64,000 nucleotides of DNA from Arthrobacter livingstonensis (GTDB lineage Bacteria > Actinomycetota > Actinomycetes > Actinomycetales > Micrococcaceae): contig NZ_QJVD01000006.1 in NCBI RefSeq assembly GCF_003219815.1, positions 62,001 to 126,000 of the forward strand, written 5' to 3'. The first letter of the stretch is position 1. The number at the start of each line of letters is the position of its first letter. The notes beneath the pieces are model-generated. The model had not been told where the DNA came from. It ran no database searches and worked only from the letters and a program-made list of their open reading frames with translations. The position numbers and the translations under genes are program-made. This document shows, piece by piece, positions 19,366 through 28,526 of the stretch.

Positions 19366-20904
19366 ATGTCCCATGCACGGATTAGCATTGACCGCGACTT
19401 CACCATCGCCGAGGTGCCGCACCGCCTCTTCGGATCCTTCGTGGAGCACATGGGCCGGTGTGTCTACACCGGCATCTACGAACCCGGCCACCCGGACGCC
19501 GACGACCAGGGCTTCCGCAAGGATGTCCTTGCCCTGACCAAGGAACTTGGCGCCACCGTGATCCGCTACCCCGGCGGCAACTTTGTCTCCGGCTACAACT
19601 GGGAGGACGGCATTGGGCCTGTTGGCAACCGCCCCCGCCGCCTCGACGGTGCCTGGCACTCCCTGGAAACCAACGCGTTCGGGCTCCACGAATTTGTCGA
19701 CTGGTCGAAGAAGGCCGGCACCGAGATCATGGAGGCGATCAACCTTGGCACCCGGGGCGTGGAGGCGGCCCGCGAGATCGTTGAATACGCCAACCACCCG
19801 GGCGGCACCTACTGGTCGGATCTTCGCGCCAAGAACGGCCACAGGGACCCCTTCGACATCAAGCTCTGGTGCCTGGGCAACGAGATGGACGGCCCGTGGC
19901 AGATCGGCCACAAGACCGCCTCGGAATACGGCCGCCTGGCGCAGGAGGCCGCCAAGGCCATGCGCCTGGTGGACCCGGATATTGAGCTGGTGGCCTGCGG
20001 GAGTTCCAACTCGGGGATGCCCACCTTTGGCGCTTGGGAACAGACCGTTCTCACCCACGCCTACAACGAGGTTGACTACGTCTCCCTCCACGCCTACTAC
20101 CAGGAGCACGACGGCGATGCCGCCAGTTTCCTGGCCAGTGCCGTTGACATGGACTACTTCATCGAGTCCGTGGTGGCCACCGCCGATTCCGTCCGGGCCA
20201 AGGGCAAGCACAAGAAGCACATCAACTTGTCCTTTGACGAGTGGAACGTCTGGTACCAGCGCGGTTCCGACGATGAGGACCAGCCGGAGCAGGTCAACAA
20301 TTCAGGGTGGCGCGAGCACCCCCGCGTCATCGAGGACAAGTACAACGTCACCGACGCAGTGGTGGTGGGCACGCTGCTGAACTCCCTGCTGCGCCACGGC
20401 GACCGGGTAAAGATTGCCAACCAGGCCCAGCTGGTCAACGTCATTGCCCCCATCCTGGCCGAGGAGAACGGCCCCGCCTGGCGCCAGACCATCTTCCACC
20501 CGTTCGCGCGCATGGCCGAACTCGCCAAGGGCCAGATCCTGCGCACCAACGTGGTCTCGGACAAGGTGGAAACAGCCCAGTTTGGGGGTGCGGACCTGGT
20601 GGACGTCAGCGCCACCTGGAACGAGGAGAACGGGCGGATTGCCTTGTTCTTCGCCAACCGCGGCCTGGACGAGGCAGCCGATGTTGAGGTGGCGCTGCGC
20701 GGCTTCGACGCCGGACGCGTCACCCGGGCCGAAGTCCTGCGCGTCCCCGAGGGCGGGGACCGCTTCACAAGGAACACGCTCCATGCGCAGGACCAGGTGG
20801 GACTGGTGCCGTTAAACGGTGTCAAGGCCGCCGGGGACGAACTGAAGCTGACGCTGCCGGCACTCTCCTGGGCCGTCGTCGAACTTGAGGTTGGCAAGAA
20901 CTAG
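19366..20904 (+). CDS. abfA: GH51 alpha-L-arabinofuranosidase
   Basis: A 512-residue glycoside hydrolase, close to the GH51 norm of 500. It removes terminal arabinofuranosyl units from arabino-oligosaccharides. The acid/base Glu is predicted at residue 173 (CLGNEMDGPW) and the nucleophile Glu at 292 (FDEWNVWY). Other GH51 marks are HRLFGSFVEHMGRCVYTGIYEP and VIRYPGGNFVSGYNWEDGIG. There is no signal peptide, so it acts inside the cell on imported oligosaccharides. ATG 19366 has AGGAG 10 bases upstream; the longer frame from 19111 overlaps the permease and is shadow. Confidence 0.93.
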   Translation: MSHARISIDRDFTIAEVPHRLFGSFVEHMGRCVYTGIYEPGHPDADDQGFRKDVLALTKELGATVIRYPGGNFVSGYNWEDGIGPVGNRPRRLDGAWHSLETNAFGLHEFVDWSKKAGTEIMEAINLGTRGVEAAREIVEYANHPGGTYWSDLRAKNGHRDPFDIKLWCLGNEMDGPWQIGHKTASEYGRLAQEAAKAMRLVDPDIELVACGSSNSGMPTFGAWEQTVLTHAYNEVDYVSLHAYYQEHDGDAASFLASAVDMDYFIESVVATADSVRAKGKHKKHINLSFDEWNVWYQRGSDDEDQPEQVNNSGWREHPRVIEDKYNVTDAVVVGTLLNSLLRHGDRVKIANQAQLVNVIAPILAEENGPAWRQTIFHPFARMAELAKGQILRTNVVSDKVETAQFGGADLVDVSATWNEENGRIALFFANRGLDEAADVEVALRGFDAGRVTRAEVLRVPEGGDRFTRNTLHAQDQVGLVPLNGVKAAGDELKLTLPALSWAVVELEVGKN

Positions 20905-20923
20905 CCCGGGCCGGGCGTGGCGT

Positions 20924-21307
20924 CTAGCCCCGGCGGTCCAGGGTGCCCACTGTCTTGCCCTGGGCGTCCTTGACGGTCAGGACGTTGCCGTCGATGCTTC
21001 CTGAGGCGGCCTTGGACAGCCAGCTGTCGATGCCGTCGCAGGCGATCTGGGTCTTGCCCAGCTGCGGGAACGTCAGCTCGCCGGAGGCCAGCATCCACTG
21101 CCCGGTGAGGCGGTTGCAGCCGTCACTGCCCTGCAGGTAGCCGGCTGTGTCGCCATTCTGCTCGGCGCCGAGCGACAACTCCAGGTACGGCTGCTTGTCC
21201 GTGTTGTAGCCGTTGCCCCAGGTCCCCACCGGGCCGGTTGCGGCGCCGCAGGAGGAGAGGACGAAGGCAAGGACAAGGCTGCCGGCCAGGGCGAGGACGC
21301 GTTTCAT
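20924..21307 (-). CDS. META-domain lipoprotein
   Basis: A 127-residue protein. The signal sequence MKRVLALAGSLVLAFVLSSCG has a lipobox cysteine at residue 20. The mature part resembles the META/HslJ domain: VGTWG, YLQGSDGCNRLTGQW, GELTFPQLGKTQIACDG and a closing strand LTVKDAQGKTVGTL. The META fold is a small beta-rich domain of unclear function, seen in HslJ and in surface lipoproteins. It is convergent with abfA and probably monocistronic. Confidence 0.75.
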   Translation of the reverse strand: MKRVLALAGSLVLAFVLSSCGAATGPVGTWGNGYNTDKQPYLELSLGAEQNGDTAGYLQGSDGCNRLTGQWMLASGELTFPQLGKTQIACDGIDSWLSKAASGSIDGNVLTVKDAQGKTVGTLDRRG

Positions 21308-21418
21308 GAAAGGGTGTCTCCGTTTCGGAAGCTGATGAATCGTAGTTTCCCCATGTTATGGCATGGGCGGGACTCCCGGCGCCTTATGGACCGCAGTGAC
21401 AGCGCCGCCACGGCCTGG

Positions 21419-22138
21419 CTACCGTGCGCCGACGGGAGACATCGTGGAAACCGCCGCGGCCAGCACGCCGTCGCGCATGGTGGCGACGGCATCGGTCAGC
21501 GGGACGAACTCGGTGTCGTGGGTGACCATGACCGTGGCCACCTGGAAGTCGTCCGTCACCTGGCGCAGCAGCCGCACAATTGATTCGCTGCGCTCATGGT
21601 CCAGGGCCGCCGTCGGCTCATCCACCAGCAACACCGATGGCGAGCCCATCAGCGCCCTGGCAATGTTTACGCGCTGGCGCTGTCCGCCGGACAGCTGGTG
21701 TGGGCGCTTCCTGGCGGAATCGGCCAGCCCCACGATCTCCAGCAACTCCGCGGCCCGGGACGCCGCCGCGCGCAGCGACTTCCCACGCAGGTGGTCGCCA
21801 ATGATGAGCTGTTCGGCCGCAGTGAGGGAGGCGAGCAGGTTGGGCTGCTGGAAGATGATGCCCACCTTGTCCCGGCGCAGGGTGGTCAGGGCTTTGTCGG
21901 ACAGCCCGGTGGCCTCCATGCCGTCAATCGTGACGAGACCGGAGGTGGGCTTGACCAGCGTGGCGGCCACGGCCAGGAGGCTGGACTTGCCGGAGCCGGA
22001 AGGGCCGACCAGCGAAACCATTTCGCCGGCGTCGACGTTGATGGTGACGTGGTCCAGGGCGGTGACCGTCCCGTCGCCGTCCGGGTATTCGAGGGTGACG
22101 TCGGCCAGGGACAGGACGGGGGAGTTCAGTTCAGACAT
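21419..22138 (-). CDS. ABC transporter ATPase, LolD/MacB type
   Basis: A 239-residue ATPase. Walker A is GPSGSGKSS (about residue 45), the Q-loop region IFQQPNLLASLTAAEQL, the signature LSGGQRQRVNIARAL, Walker B VLLVDEPTAALD, and the switch histidine in VMVTHDTEF. It pairs with the FtsX-like permease upstream (22236-23366). ATG 22138 is preceded by AAGGAATCCCCC, so the longer frame to 22384 is rejected. The system probably exports a peptide, lipid or drug and is likely controlled by the divergent two-component system. Confidence 0.88.
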   Translation of the reverse strand: MSELNSPVLSLADVTLEYPDGDGTVTALDHVTINVDAGEMVSLVGPSGSGKSSLLAVAATLVKPTSGLVTIDGMEATGLSDKALTTLRRDKVGIIFQQPNLLASLTAAEQLIIGDHLRGKSLRAAASRAAELLEIVGLADSARKRPHQLSGGQRQRVNIARALMGSPSVLLVDEPTAALDHERSESIVRLLRQVTDDFQVATVMVTHDTEFVPLTDAVATMRDGVLAAAVSTMSPVGAR

Positions 22139-22235
22139 GGGGGATTCCTTAAGTTTGTGGCTGTTGACATTGAAGATGATGCCCTTATTCCCGCGTGGAT
22201 CGGTGGTTATCTCCAATCTCAACGGGCAGTGGGGG

Positions 22236-23366
22236 TCAGCTGCCGCCGAGGGCGATGAGGGCGTCGACCTTCGTGACCTCGCGGACGGCCAGGGCGGCGC
22301 CGGCCAGGCCCAGGAGCACAATGCCGGCCATTGGCAGCAGCGTGGTGGCCGGGGTGACCAGGAACGGGGCTGCCTTGGCGGCAAGGAAACCGCCGGCCAC
22401 GCCGATCAGTCCGCCCAGCGCGGCGCCCGCCAGCAGCACCATGGCGGCCTGCGTGAGTGCGTCGCGCAGGAGGTACGAAACGGACGCACCCATGGCCTTC
22501 AGGACCGCGATATCGCGGGTGCGCTGGACGGTCCACACGGTCAGGAAGGCGACAATCACCAGCGCGGAGATGCCGTACAGGAATGCCTGCATCATCAACA
22601 GCGAGCCGTTCTCGCTCTTGTAGCCGCCCAGGCCCTGGAAGGATCCGCTGCGCGTGGTGCTCACGGTGGCGGCGGCGGCGTTGGCGGCACCGGCATCAAC
22701 GGAGGCCCCGTCGCGGTACGTCACGGCAACCACGGTGGCCACCTGCGCCGGATCACTGAGGTGGGCCAGCTTGGTCCAGGTGGGAAGCGTGGTCCAGACC
22801 ACCGAGGTGTGCGAATACCACTGGTCCGCAACCACAGCGGAGACCTTCAGCGTGCTGCCGCCCAGGGCCACGGCGTCGCCCACGGCCAGGTGGAGCTCCT
22901 TGGCCACATTGTCACCGATGATGACGGTGGAATCGCTGAGGCCCGACGGCGCGATCCCGGCTTTGGCGCCTCCCTTGCCCACACCGAAGACGGCCACGTT
23001 GGTGGTCCCTGTTTTCGTGCCTGGGGCGGCCGCGTGGGCACCCTGGAAACGGGTCTGGCTGATGCCCAGCGGCACGGCCGAGGAAACGCCCGGCTGTTTG
23101 GCCCATAAATCAACCTGCGCCCGGGTGACCTGGCTTTCGGTGAAGGAGACCTTGGGGTCGTTGGCGCCCGGGGCACCAAACACAACCTGGTCCACGGGGG
23201 CCTGCACGGACTTGCCAAGGTCGGCAATGGAGGAGGTGGACTGGTTGCCCAGCCCGGCGGTCAGGCCGGAGAGCAGGACCAGCAGCAGGCTGATCAGTGC
23301 CACTACGCCGCCCATCAGGGCGAAGCGGCCCTTGGCAAAGCGGATGTCTCGGATGGCGAGGAACAT
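22236..23366 (-). CDS. FtsX/MacB-like ABC permease
   Basis: A 376-residue permease with one N-terminal membrane segment (ALMGGVVALISLLLVLLSGLT), a large extracellular domain (about residues 45-245) and three C-terminal segments. The pattern is that of MacB/DevC-type exporters, whose FtsX domain lies at the C-terminus (ALVIVAFLTVWTVQRTRDIAVLKAMGAS). The phrase AVLKAMGAS is a family hallmark. It lies 97 bases before its ATPase gene. A divergent sensor kinase gene starts 177 bases away. Confidence 0.85.
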   Translation of the reverse strand: MFLAIRDIRFAKGRFALMGGVVALISLLLVLLSGLTAGLGNQSTSSIADLGKSVQAPVDQVVFGAPGANDPKVSFTESQVTRAQVDLWAKQPGVSSAVPLGISQTRFQGAHAAAPGTKTGTTNVAVFGVGKGGAKAGIAPSGLSDSTVIIGDNVAKELHLAVGDAVALGGSTLKVSAVVADQWYSHTSVVWTTLPTWTKLAHLSDPAQVATVVAVTYRDGASVDAGAANAAAATVSTTRSGSFQGLGGYKSENGSLLMMQAFLYGISALVIVAFLTVWTVQRTRDIAVLKAMGASVSYLLRDALTQAAMVLLAGAALGGLIGVAGGFLAAKAAPFLVTPATTLLPMAGIVLLGLAGAALAVREVTKVDALIALGGS

Positions 23367-23479
23367 GTGCGTGTCTTCTTTCTGTGGCGGCCCTGGCTTG
23401 GGCCTCTTTCCTTACTTCCACTGTCCTTTCTTTCGCAGCGGTTTCCATCGCGGAGTTGGATGATCCCTGCGGACCCGAT

Positions 23480-23509
23480 GGTTGAACCCACAGTCAACCG
23501 TTTGGTTGA
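23480..23509. promoter_or_regulatory. inverted repeats in the divergent exporter/kinase promoter
   Basis: TCAACC-GTTT-GGTTGA (23494-23509) is a perfect 6-4-6 dyad. A shorter dyad GGTTGAACC (23480-23488) uses the same half site. They lie midway between the permease start (23366) and the kinase start (23544). I infer a binding site for the NarL-type regulator at 24824. Confidence 0.5.
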
Positions 23510-23543
23510 TACGGCGTGCGTGGCCACCGCCTAAGCTGGGGGC

Positions 23544-24827
23544 ATGTCTGTCCAGAACGAGCCGCCAGTGTCCAGTGTTGCCATCCTGCGCTTCCTGCGC
23601 GTGGCCCTGCACGTGGGCTTTGCCGTTTTGCTGGCTGTGGCACTCATCCGGCTGCTGACGGGGCAGCTGGACCGGCCCGAACGCTACGTGCTGCTCGGTG
23701 TTGCCCTGGTGCTGGCGGCGGTCTACCTGGCGGGGACGGTGGCGGAAAAGCGATTCTCCACGGGCAGCGCCGCCAGGAACCCGAGACGGTACGCGTACCT
23801 GTGGCTGGCCATTGTCACCGTCCTGTGGGCCGCGCTGCTGGTGGGTTCGGTGGAGTTTTCCTGGCTGGTCTTCCCCTTGTTTTTCCTGCACCTGCACCTG
23901 CTTCCGCGCTGGGCCGGAAATGCCGCCGTGGTGGTCATGACGGCCGGGGTCATTGTGGCCCAGTGGCTGGCCTCGGGTGCCGCAGTTCCCCCGCTGCCCG
24001 TGGTGCTGGGACCCGTGTTTGGGGCGGGCTTTGCCGTCGTCACCTCCAAGGCGTACCTGATGCTGTACCAGGAGGGCGAAAACCAGCGCCGGGCGGCGGA
24101 CGAGCTGCGCCGCACCCGTGCGGAACTGTCCGCCAGCCAGCATGAGGCAGGAGTGCTGGCCGAGCGCGCCCGGCTGGCCCGGGAAATCCACGACACCCTG
24201 GCCCAGGGCTTTTCCTCCATCGTCCTGGTGGCCCGGGCGGCCGGGCGCTCCCTGGATTCCGGGGACCTGGAGTCCGCCCGCGAAAGCATTGGCATGGTGG
24301 CGGCCACGGCGTCGGAAAATCTGGCCGAGGCTCGCAACTTTGTGCGCGGGCTGTCCTCGCCGGCGCTGGAGGGCACGTCACTGGCGCAAAGCCTGGCCCG
24401 GCTGTGCCAAAAGACCCAGCTGGAGGCGGCCGCCCGCGGCGTGAACCTGAACTGCACTTTCCGCGTGGACGGGGATCCTGTGGACCTGCCCCAGCCGTAC
24501 CGCGTCACCCTGCTGCGCGCCGCCCAGGCGAGCCTGGCCAACGTCTGGCTGCACGCCAACGCGGGCACCACCGTCCTCAGCCTGGCCTACCTGGGCACGG
24601 AGGTGACACTTGACGTGTACGACGACGGCCGCGGCTTTGATCCGTCGCCGCTGGCCGGCGCCGTGGCCGGGCGGGCGGGCGGCAGCGGGTTTGGGCTGAC
24701 GTCGCTGCGGCAGCGGGTGGCGGCACAAAACGGCACGCTGGAGATAGAGTCGGCACCCGGCGAGGGGACCGTGGTGGCCATCCGGCTGCCACTGGCAGTG
24801 GCGACGAAAGACGAGGGCACGGCATGA
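23544..24827 (+). CDS. sensor histidine kinase, NarL-partner (HisKA_3) type
   Basis: A 427-residue kinase. Four or five hydrophobic segments span residues 14-170, with no large extracellular sensor loop. A coiled linker (residues 176-205) leads to the HisKA_3 domain LAREIHDTLAQGFSSIVLVA with phospho-acceptor His 216. The ATPase domain has VYDDGRGFDPSP and GSGFGLTSLRQRV. It probably senses membrane stress or a lipophilic compound directly in its membrane domain (inference). It overlaps the response regulator by 4 bases and is divergent from the ABC exporter it likely controls. Confidence 0.88.
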   Translation: MSVQNEPPVSSVAILRFLRVALHVGFAVLLAVALIRLLTGQLDRPERYVLLGVALVLAAVYLAGTVAEKRFSTGSAARNPRRYAYLWLAIVTVLWAALLVGSVEFSWLVFPLFFLHLHLLPRWAGNAAVVVMTAGVIVAQWLASGAAVPPLPVVLGPVFGAGFAVVTSKAYLMLYQEGENQRRAADELRRTRAELSASQHEAGVLAERARLAREIHDTLAQGFSSIVLVARAAGRSLDSGDLESARESIGMVAATASENLAEARNFVRGLSSPALEGTSLAQSLARLCQKTQLEAAARGVNLNCTFRVDGDPVDLPQPYRVTLLRAAQASLANVWLHANAGTTVLSLAYLGTEVTLDVYDDGRGFDPSPLAGAVAGRAGGSGFGLTSLRQRVAAQNGTLEIESAPGEGTVVAIRLPLAVATKDEGTA

Positions 24828-25474
24828 GCGAAATACGGATCCTGCTGGTGGACGACCACCCCGTGGTGCGGGCCGGGCTGCGCGCCATGCTGACGGACTT
24901 TGAGGGGTTCACGGTGGTGGCCGAGGCACCCGAGGGGGCAGCCGCCATCAAGGAAATCCAGCGGCTGCAGGCCCTGGGCGAGCCCCTGGACGTGGTGCTC
25001 ATGGACCTGCAGATGGGCGCCGGCATGGACGGGGTCACCGCCACCAGGGCGATCAAGGGGATGCCGTCGGCGCCGCCGGTGCTGATCCTGACCACCTACG
25101 ACACGGATGCGGACATTTTGGCGGCCGTGGAGGCCGGGGCCAGCGGCTACATGCTCAAGGACGCCCCGCCGGAACAGATCCGCGCGGCCGTCCAGCAGGC
25201 AGCGGCCGGCCAGACGGCCCTGGCGCCGGAAGTCGCGGCGCGGCTGCTGGGGCGCATCCGCAACCCGCAACCGGTGCTGTCCCCCCGCGAGGTCCAACTG
25301 CTGGAACTGCTGGCCACGGGCATGAGCAACAAGGCGATGTCCAAACAGCTGTTCATTTCCGAGGCGACGGTCAAGACGCACCTGGTGCACATTTACGACA
25401 AGCTGGGCGTGGACAACCGCACGGCCGCCATTGCCATCGCCACCCAGCGGCGCATTATCCGCACCGCGGGGTAG
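24824..25474 (+). CDS. response regulator, NarL/LuxR family
   Basis: A 216-residue regulator. The receiver domain has the acidic pair VDDHP, phospho-acceptor Asp 61 (VVLMDLQMG), a Thr in LILTTYDTD and Lys in YMLKDAPPE. The LuxR helix-turn-helix is at the C-terminus: LSPREVQLLELLATGMSNKAM, SEATVKTHLVHIYDKLGVDNRT. It is the partner of the kinase at 23544. Likely targets are the dyads at 23480-23509. Confidence 0.9.
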   Translation: MSEIRILLVDDHPVVRAGLRAMLTDFEGFTVVAEAPEGAAAIKEIQRLQALGEPLDVVLMDLQMGAGMDGVTATRAIKGMPSAPPVLILTTYDTDADILAAVEAGASGYMLKDAPPEQIRAAVQQAAAGQTALAPEVAARLLGRIRNPQPVLSPREVQLLELLATGMSNKAMSKQLFISEATVKTHLVHIYDKLGVDNRTAAIAIATQRRIIRTAG

Positions 25475-25504
25475 CGTCGGCCGGCGGCAAACCAACCACC
25501 GGGC

Positions 25505-26617
25505 CTAGCGCACCACCACCGCGGGCTGGGTCAGCGGCACTGCGGACGGTCGCCCGCAGCCGCTGTCGATGGCCACGGACTGGCCGGTGTGGGCGGAGCG
25601 AAGCAGCGACTCCATGACGTCCAGGGCGTGAAAGGCGAGCTTTCCGCCGGCGCGGGGCTCCCCGCCGCCAGGCGTCAGGGCCAGGTCCTGCAGGCCGATT
25701 CCCCGGGCGGAATCAACATAGCCGCCGGACACCGGCAGCACCTCCCACTCTGAAGCGCCAAGGGCGTGCAACAGCACGTCGCCGTCGAATTGGTTGGGGT
25801 CCGGGACCACCAGGGATCCGGTCTCGCCGTGGATCTCGATGTTCGACGCCTTGGTGGCGACGGCGTCGAAGCTCATGACAAGGGTGGACAGTGCGCCGGA
25901 TTCGTGCACCAGGACTCCGGTGACGTGGGTGTCGGTGGTGACCGGAACTCTCTCGCCCGCGCGCGGCCCCGTGGCGATGGTGCGCGAGCCCCGGGTGTGG
26001 CTGGCCGCGCCGATGACGGACTTCACCGGGCCCAGCAGGGTGACGAGCGCCGAGACATAGTAGGGGCCCATGTCCAGCAGAGGGCCTCCGCCGGGCACGT
26101 AGTAAAAGTCCGGGTTGGGGTGCCACCGTTCGTGCCCGGGCGTGGCCATGGTGGCGGTGGCCGAAATCGGCCGGCCGATCAGGCCGTCGTCGATGGCGCG
26201 GCGCGCGGTTTGCGTGCCCGTGCCCAGCACAGTGTCCGGAGCGCTGCCCACGGTGACGCCGGCGGCCGCAGCGGCGGCCAGCACTTCCCGGCCTTCCCCG
26301 GTGGTGGCTGCCAGCGGCTTCTCCCCGTATACGTGTTTGCCCGCGGCAATGGCGGCCAGTGCAATTTGCGCGTGGGCCGCGGGGATGGTGAGGTTCAAGA
26401 TAACGTCCACCTCGGCGTCGTCGATCAGTTCCTGCACGCCCAGGGCCCGTACGCCGGGGAGCCCGTCCGCCACGGCCTTGGCCCGGGCTGGGTCGAGGTC
26501 CGCCACCGCAACCAGCCGGACCGCGTCCAGCGACGGGAGGGTGGAGAGGTACTGGGCAATGATGTTGCCACAGCCGACGATGCCGATGTTCAGGGGGGTG
26601 TTTAGCGGCTGGCCCAC
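25505..26617 (-). CDS. Gfo/Idh/MocA-family oxidoreductase
   Basis: A 370-residue NAD(P)-dependent dehydrogenase. The Rossmann start is LNIGIVGCGNIIAQYLSTLP, and GKHVYGEKPLAATTGEG carries the family EKP motif. GGGPLLDMGPYYVSALVTLLGPV is the usual C-terminal domain active-site segment. I chose GTG 26617: AAAGAGG lies 6 bases upstream, and 16 bases overlap the ThuA-like gene. It is the last gene of the six-gene sugar operon. A sugar or inositol dehydrogenase role is inferred. Confidence 0.85.
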   Translation of the reverse strand: MGQPLNTPLNIGIVGCGNIIAQYLSTLPSLDAVRLVAVADLDPARAKAVADGLPGVRALGVQELIDDAEVDVILNLTIPAAHAQIALAAIAAGKHVYGEKPLAATTGEGREVLAAAAAAGVTVGSAPDTVLGTGTQTARRAIDDGLIGRPISATATMATPGHERWHPNPDFYYVPGGGPLLDMGPYYVSALVTLLGPVKSVIGAASHTRGSRTIATGPRAGERVPVTTDTHVTGVLVHESGALSTLVMSFDAVATKASNIEIHGETGSLVVPDPNQFDGDVLLHALGASEWEVLPVSGGYVDSARGIGLQDLALTPGGGEPRAGGKLAFHALDVMESLLRSAHTGQSVAIDSGCGRPSAVPLTQPAVVVR

Positions 26618-27300
26618 AGCATGCCTCTTTCGATGATGGTCTTGACATTCGGGTTTTCCAGGATGTCCACGTGGTGGCCGGGGGTGGCCACAAAGATGCG
26701 GCCCTGTCCCCATTCGCGCGTCCAGATCGCGGGGGAGGTCACCTCCCGGTGCCACGGATCCCATTCGCGCACTTTCTGCGTGGTGGTGGCCAGCACGTCG
26801 ATGTAGCTGTCCGTGAGCACCCAGTATTGTTCGGTGACCAGGTCAAAGCTGCCAATCCCCTCGGTGATGGGGTGGCTGGCCGCGGCGGGGAGCATGTTCA
26901 CGGTGTACGGCACGTAGTTGTCCGGCTGTCCGCCCGTGCGCTCCGAGGGGTGTTTCCCGGGGTGGCAGGCGAACTGCCCGCCGATCAGGTGCAGGTAGTC
27001 GGAGTTGTTGCGGTAGGAATCGGCTATGCCGCCGTGCCAGCCGGCCAGGCCGGTGCCGGCCTCGACGGCGGCCCGCAGGCCCTCAAACTCCGCAGGCTCG
27101 ATGGTGGTCATGGTGTTGCACTGGACAATGAGGTCCACGGTCAACATGTAGTCCGCGTCTGCGTAGACTGCCGGGCCTTCTTCCACGCGGACCGTGTAGC
27201 CGTTCGCTTCCAGGTGCGGGATGAAGAGCCCGGTGGCTTCGACGGGCTGGTGTCCGTCCCAGCCGCCGCGGACCACGAGTGCGTTCTTGTTGCCAGTCAT
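26602..27300 (-). CDS. ThuA-like protein
   Basis: A 232-residue ThuA-domain protein (class I glutamine amidotransferase-like fold). It opens NALVVRGGWDGHQPVEATGLF and carries GTGLAGWHGGIADSYRN, YLHLIGGQFACHPG and GRIFVATPGHHVDI, which are family marks. ThuA proteins accompany Gfo/Idh/MocA dehydrogenases in trehalose or other disaccharide catabolism, where they take part in keto-sugar metabolism. It overlaps both neighbours (ATGA with the upstream dehydrogenase, 16 bases with the next). The start at 27300 avoids the arginine-rich extension to 27495. Confidence 0.85.
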   Translation of the reverse strand: MTGNKNALVVRGGWDGHQPVEATGLFIPHLEANGYTVRVEEGPAVYADADYMLTVDLIVQCNTMTTIEPAEFEGLRAAVEAGTGLAGWHGGIADSYRNNSDYLHLIGGQFACHPGKHPSERTGGQPDNYVPYTVNMLPAAASHPITEGIGSFDLVTEQYWVLTDSYIDVLATTTQKVREWDPWHREVTSPAIWTREWGQGRIFVATPGHHVDILENPNVKTIIERGMLWASR

Positions 27301-28499
27301 GCGTCTTGTCCTTTGATGGTGGTCCATTGGCTGTTGTTGGCTGCGCTGTCCTTCACGGCGGCCAGCACGTGCTGGACGGTAAGTGCGTCGGAGAACGACG
27401 GCGTGGGCTGGGTTCCGGCTCCCAGTGCGGTCACGAGGTCCGCCACCTGGTGGGTGAAGCCGTGCTCGTAGCCGAGCCCGTGCCCCGTGGGCCACCAGTT
27501 GCCCACATAGGGGTGGACGGGTTCGGTGACCATGATGCGGTGGAAGCCGCGCGCGTCCCCGGCGTCCGTGCCGTCGTAAAACTGCAGGAAGTTCATGTCC
27601 TCAAAGTCGAACGCCACGGAGCCGAGCGTTCCGTTGACCTCCAGCCGGTTCGCGTTTTTGCGGCCCAGGGCGGTGCGGGTGGCCTCAAAGATTCCGATCG
27701 CGCCGCCGTCGAACCGGGCCGTGAACAGGGCGGCGTCATCAACGGTCACCGGGCCCATGGGGGTGTCCGCCGTGACTTCGCCGTGCCCGCCAAGGCCCAC
27801 CAGCTCCCCGCCCACGGGGCGTTCCTTGGTAAAGGTTTCCAGCAGTGCCGAGACGCCGGTGATGTTCAGGCCGGAGACAAATTGGGCGGTGTCGATGCTG
27901 TGGGCGCCAATGTCACCCAGCGCGCCGGAACCGGACTTGGTCTTGTCCATGCGCCAGGTCAGGGGGGCGTTCGGATCAGTGAGCCAGTCCTGGAGGTACT
28001 GCGCGCGGACCTGGCGGATGGTGCCAAGCCGGCCGTCCTGGACCATCCGCTTCGCCAGGGCCAGGGCCGGGGTGCGCCGGTAGGAGTAGCCGCACATGGC
28101 GAACACGCCGTTGCGCGCCGCCTCGGCAGCGACGGCCGCCATCTCCCGCGCCTCCGCGACGGAATTGGCCAGCGGCTTCTCGCACAGGACGTGCTTGCCG
28201 GCCCTGAGTGCTGCGATGGCGATCTCAGCGTGGGTGTTGCCGGGGGTGCAGATGTCGATCAGATCGATGTCGTCGCGCTCAATGAGCCGGCGCCAGTCGG
28301 TCTCGACGGACTTCCACCCCATGCGTTCGGCGGCTTGTTCGACGCCGGCCCTATTCCGCCCCGCGATGGCCGTCAGTTCGGGGATGAACGGCAGCTCGAA
28401 GAAGCGGTGTGCAGTGCGCCAGGCGTGTGAGTGGGCGGCGCCCATGAAGGCGTAGCCCACCATGCCCACCCGCAACGCGGGGGGTGATTGCTGATCCAT
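27297..28499 (-). CDS. Gfo/Idh/MocA-family oxidoreductase
   Basis: A 400-residue NAD(P)-dependent dehydrogenase, the larger of two in this operon. The Rossmann start reads LRVGMVGYAFMGAAHSHAWR. The EKP motif is in GKHVLCEKPLANSVAEAREM, and GALGDIGAHSIDTAQFVSG is the active-site segment with a likely catalytic His. LTWRMDKTKSGSGALGD and GYEHGFTHQVADL also fit the ThuB/YcjS-like branch. Together with the ThuA-like protein it probably oxidises the imported sugar to a keto-sugar (inference). Confidence 0.85.
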   Translation of the reverse strand: MDQQSPPALRVGMVGYAFMGAAHSHAWRTAHRFFELPFIPELTAIAGRNRAGVEQAAERMGWKSVETDWRRLIERDDIDLIDICTPGNTHAEIAIAALRAGKHVLCEKPLANSVAEAREMAAVAAEAARNGVFAMCGYSYRRTPALALAKRMVQDGRLGTIRQVRAQYLQDWLTDPNAPLTWRMDKTKSGSGALGDIGAHSIDTAQFVSGLNITGVSALLETFTKERPVGGELVGLGGHGEVTADTPMGPVTVDDAALFTARFDGGAIGIFEATRTALGRKNANRLEVNGTLGSVAFDFEDMNFLQFYDGTDAGDARGFHRIMVTEPVHPYVGNWWPTGHGLGYEHGFTHQVADLVTALGAGTQPTPSFSDALTVQHVLAAVKDSAANNSQWTTIKGQDA

Positions 28500-28526
28500 G
28501 GGAAAGGTACTTTCTGATTGCGTGGA

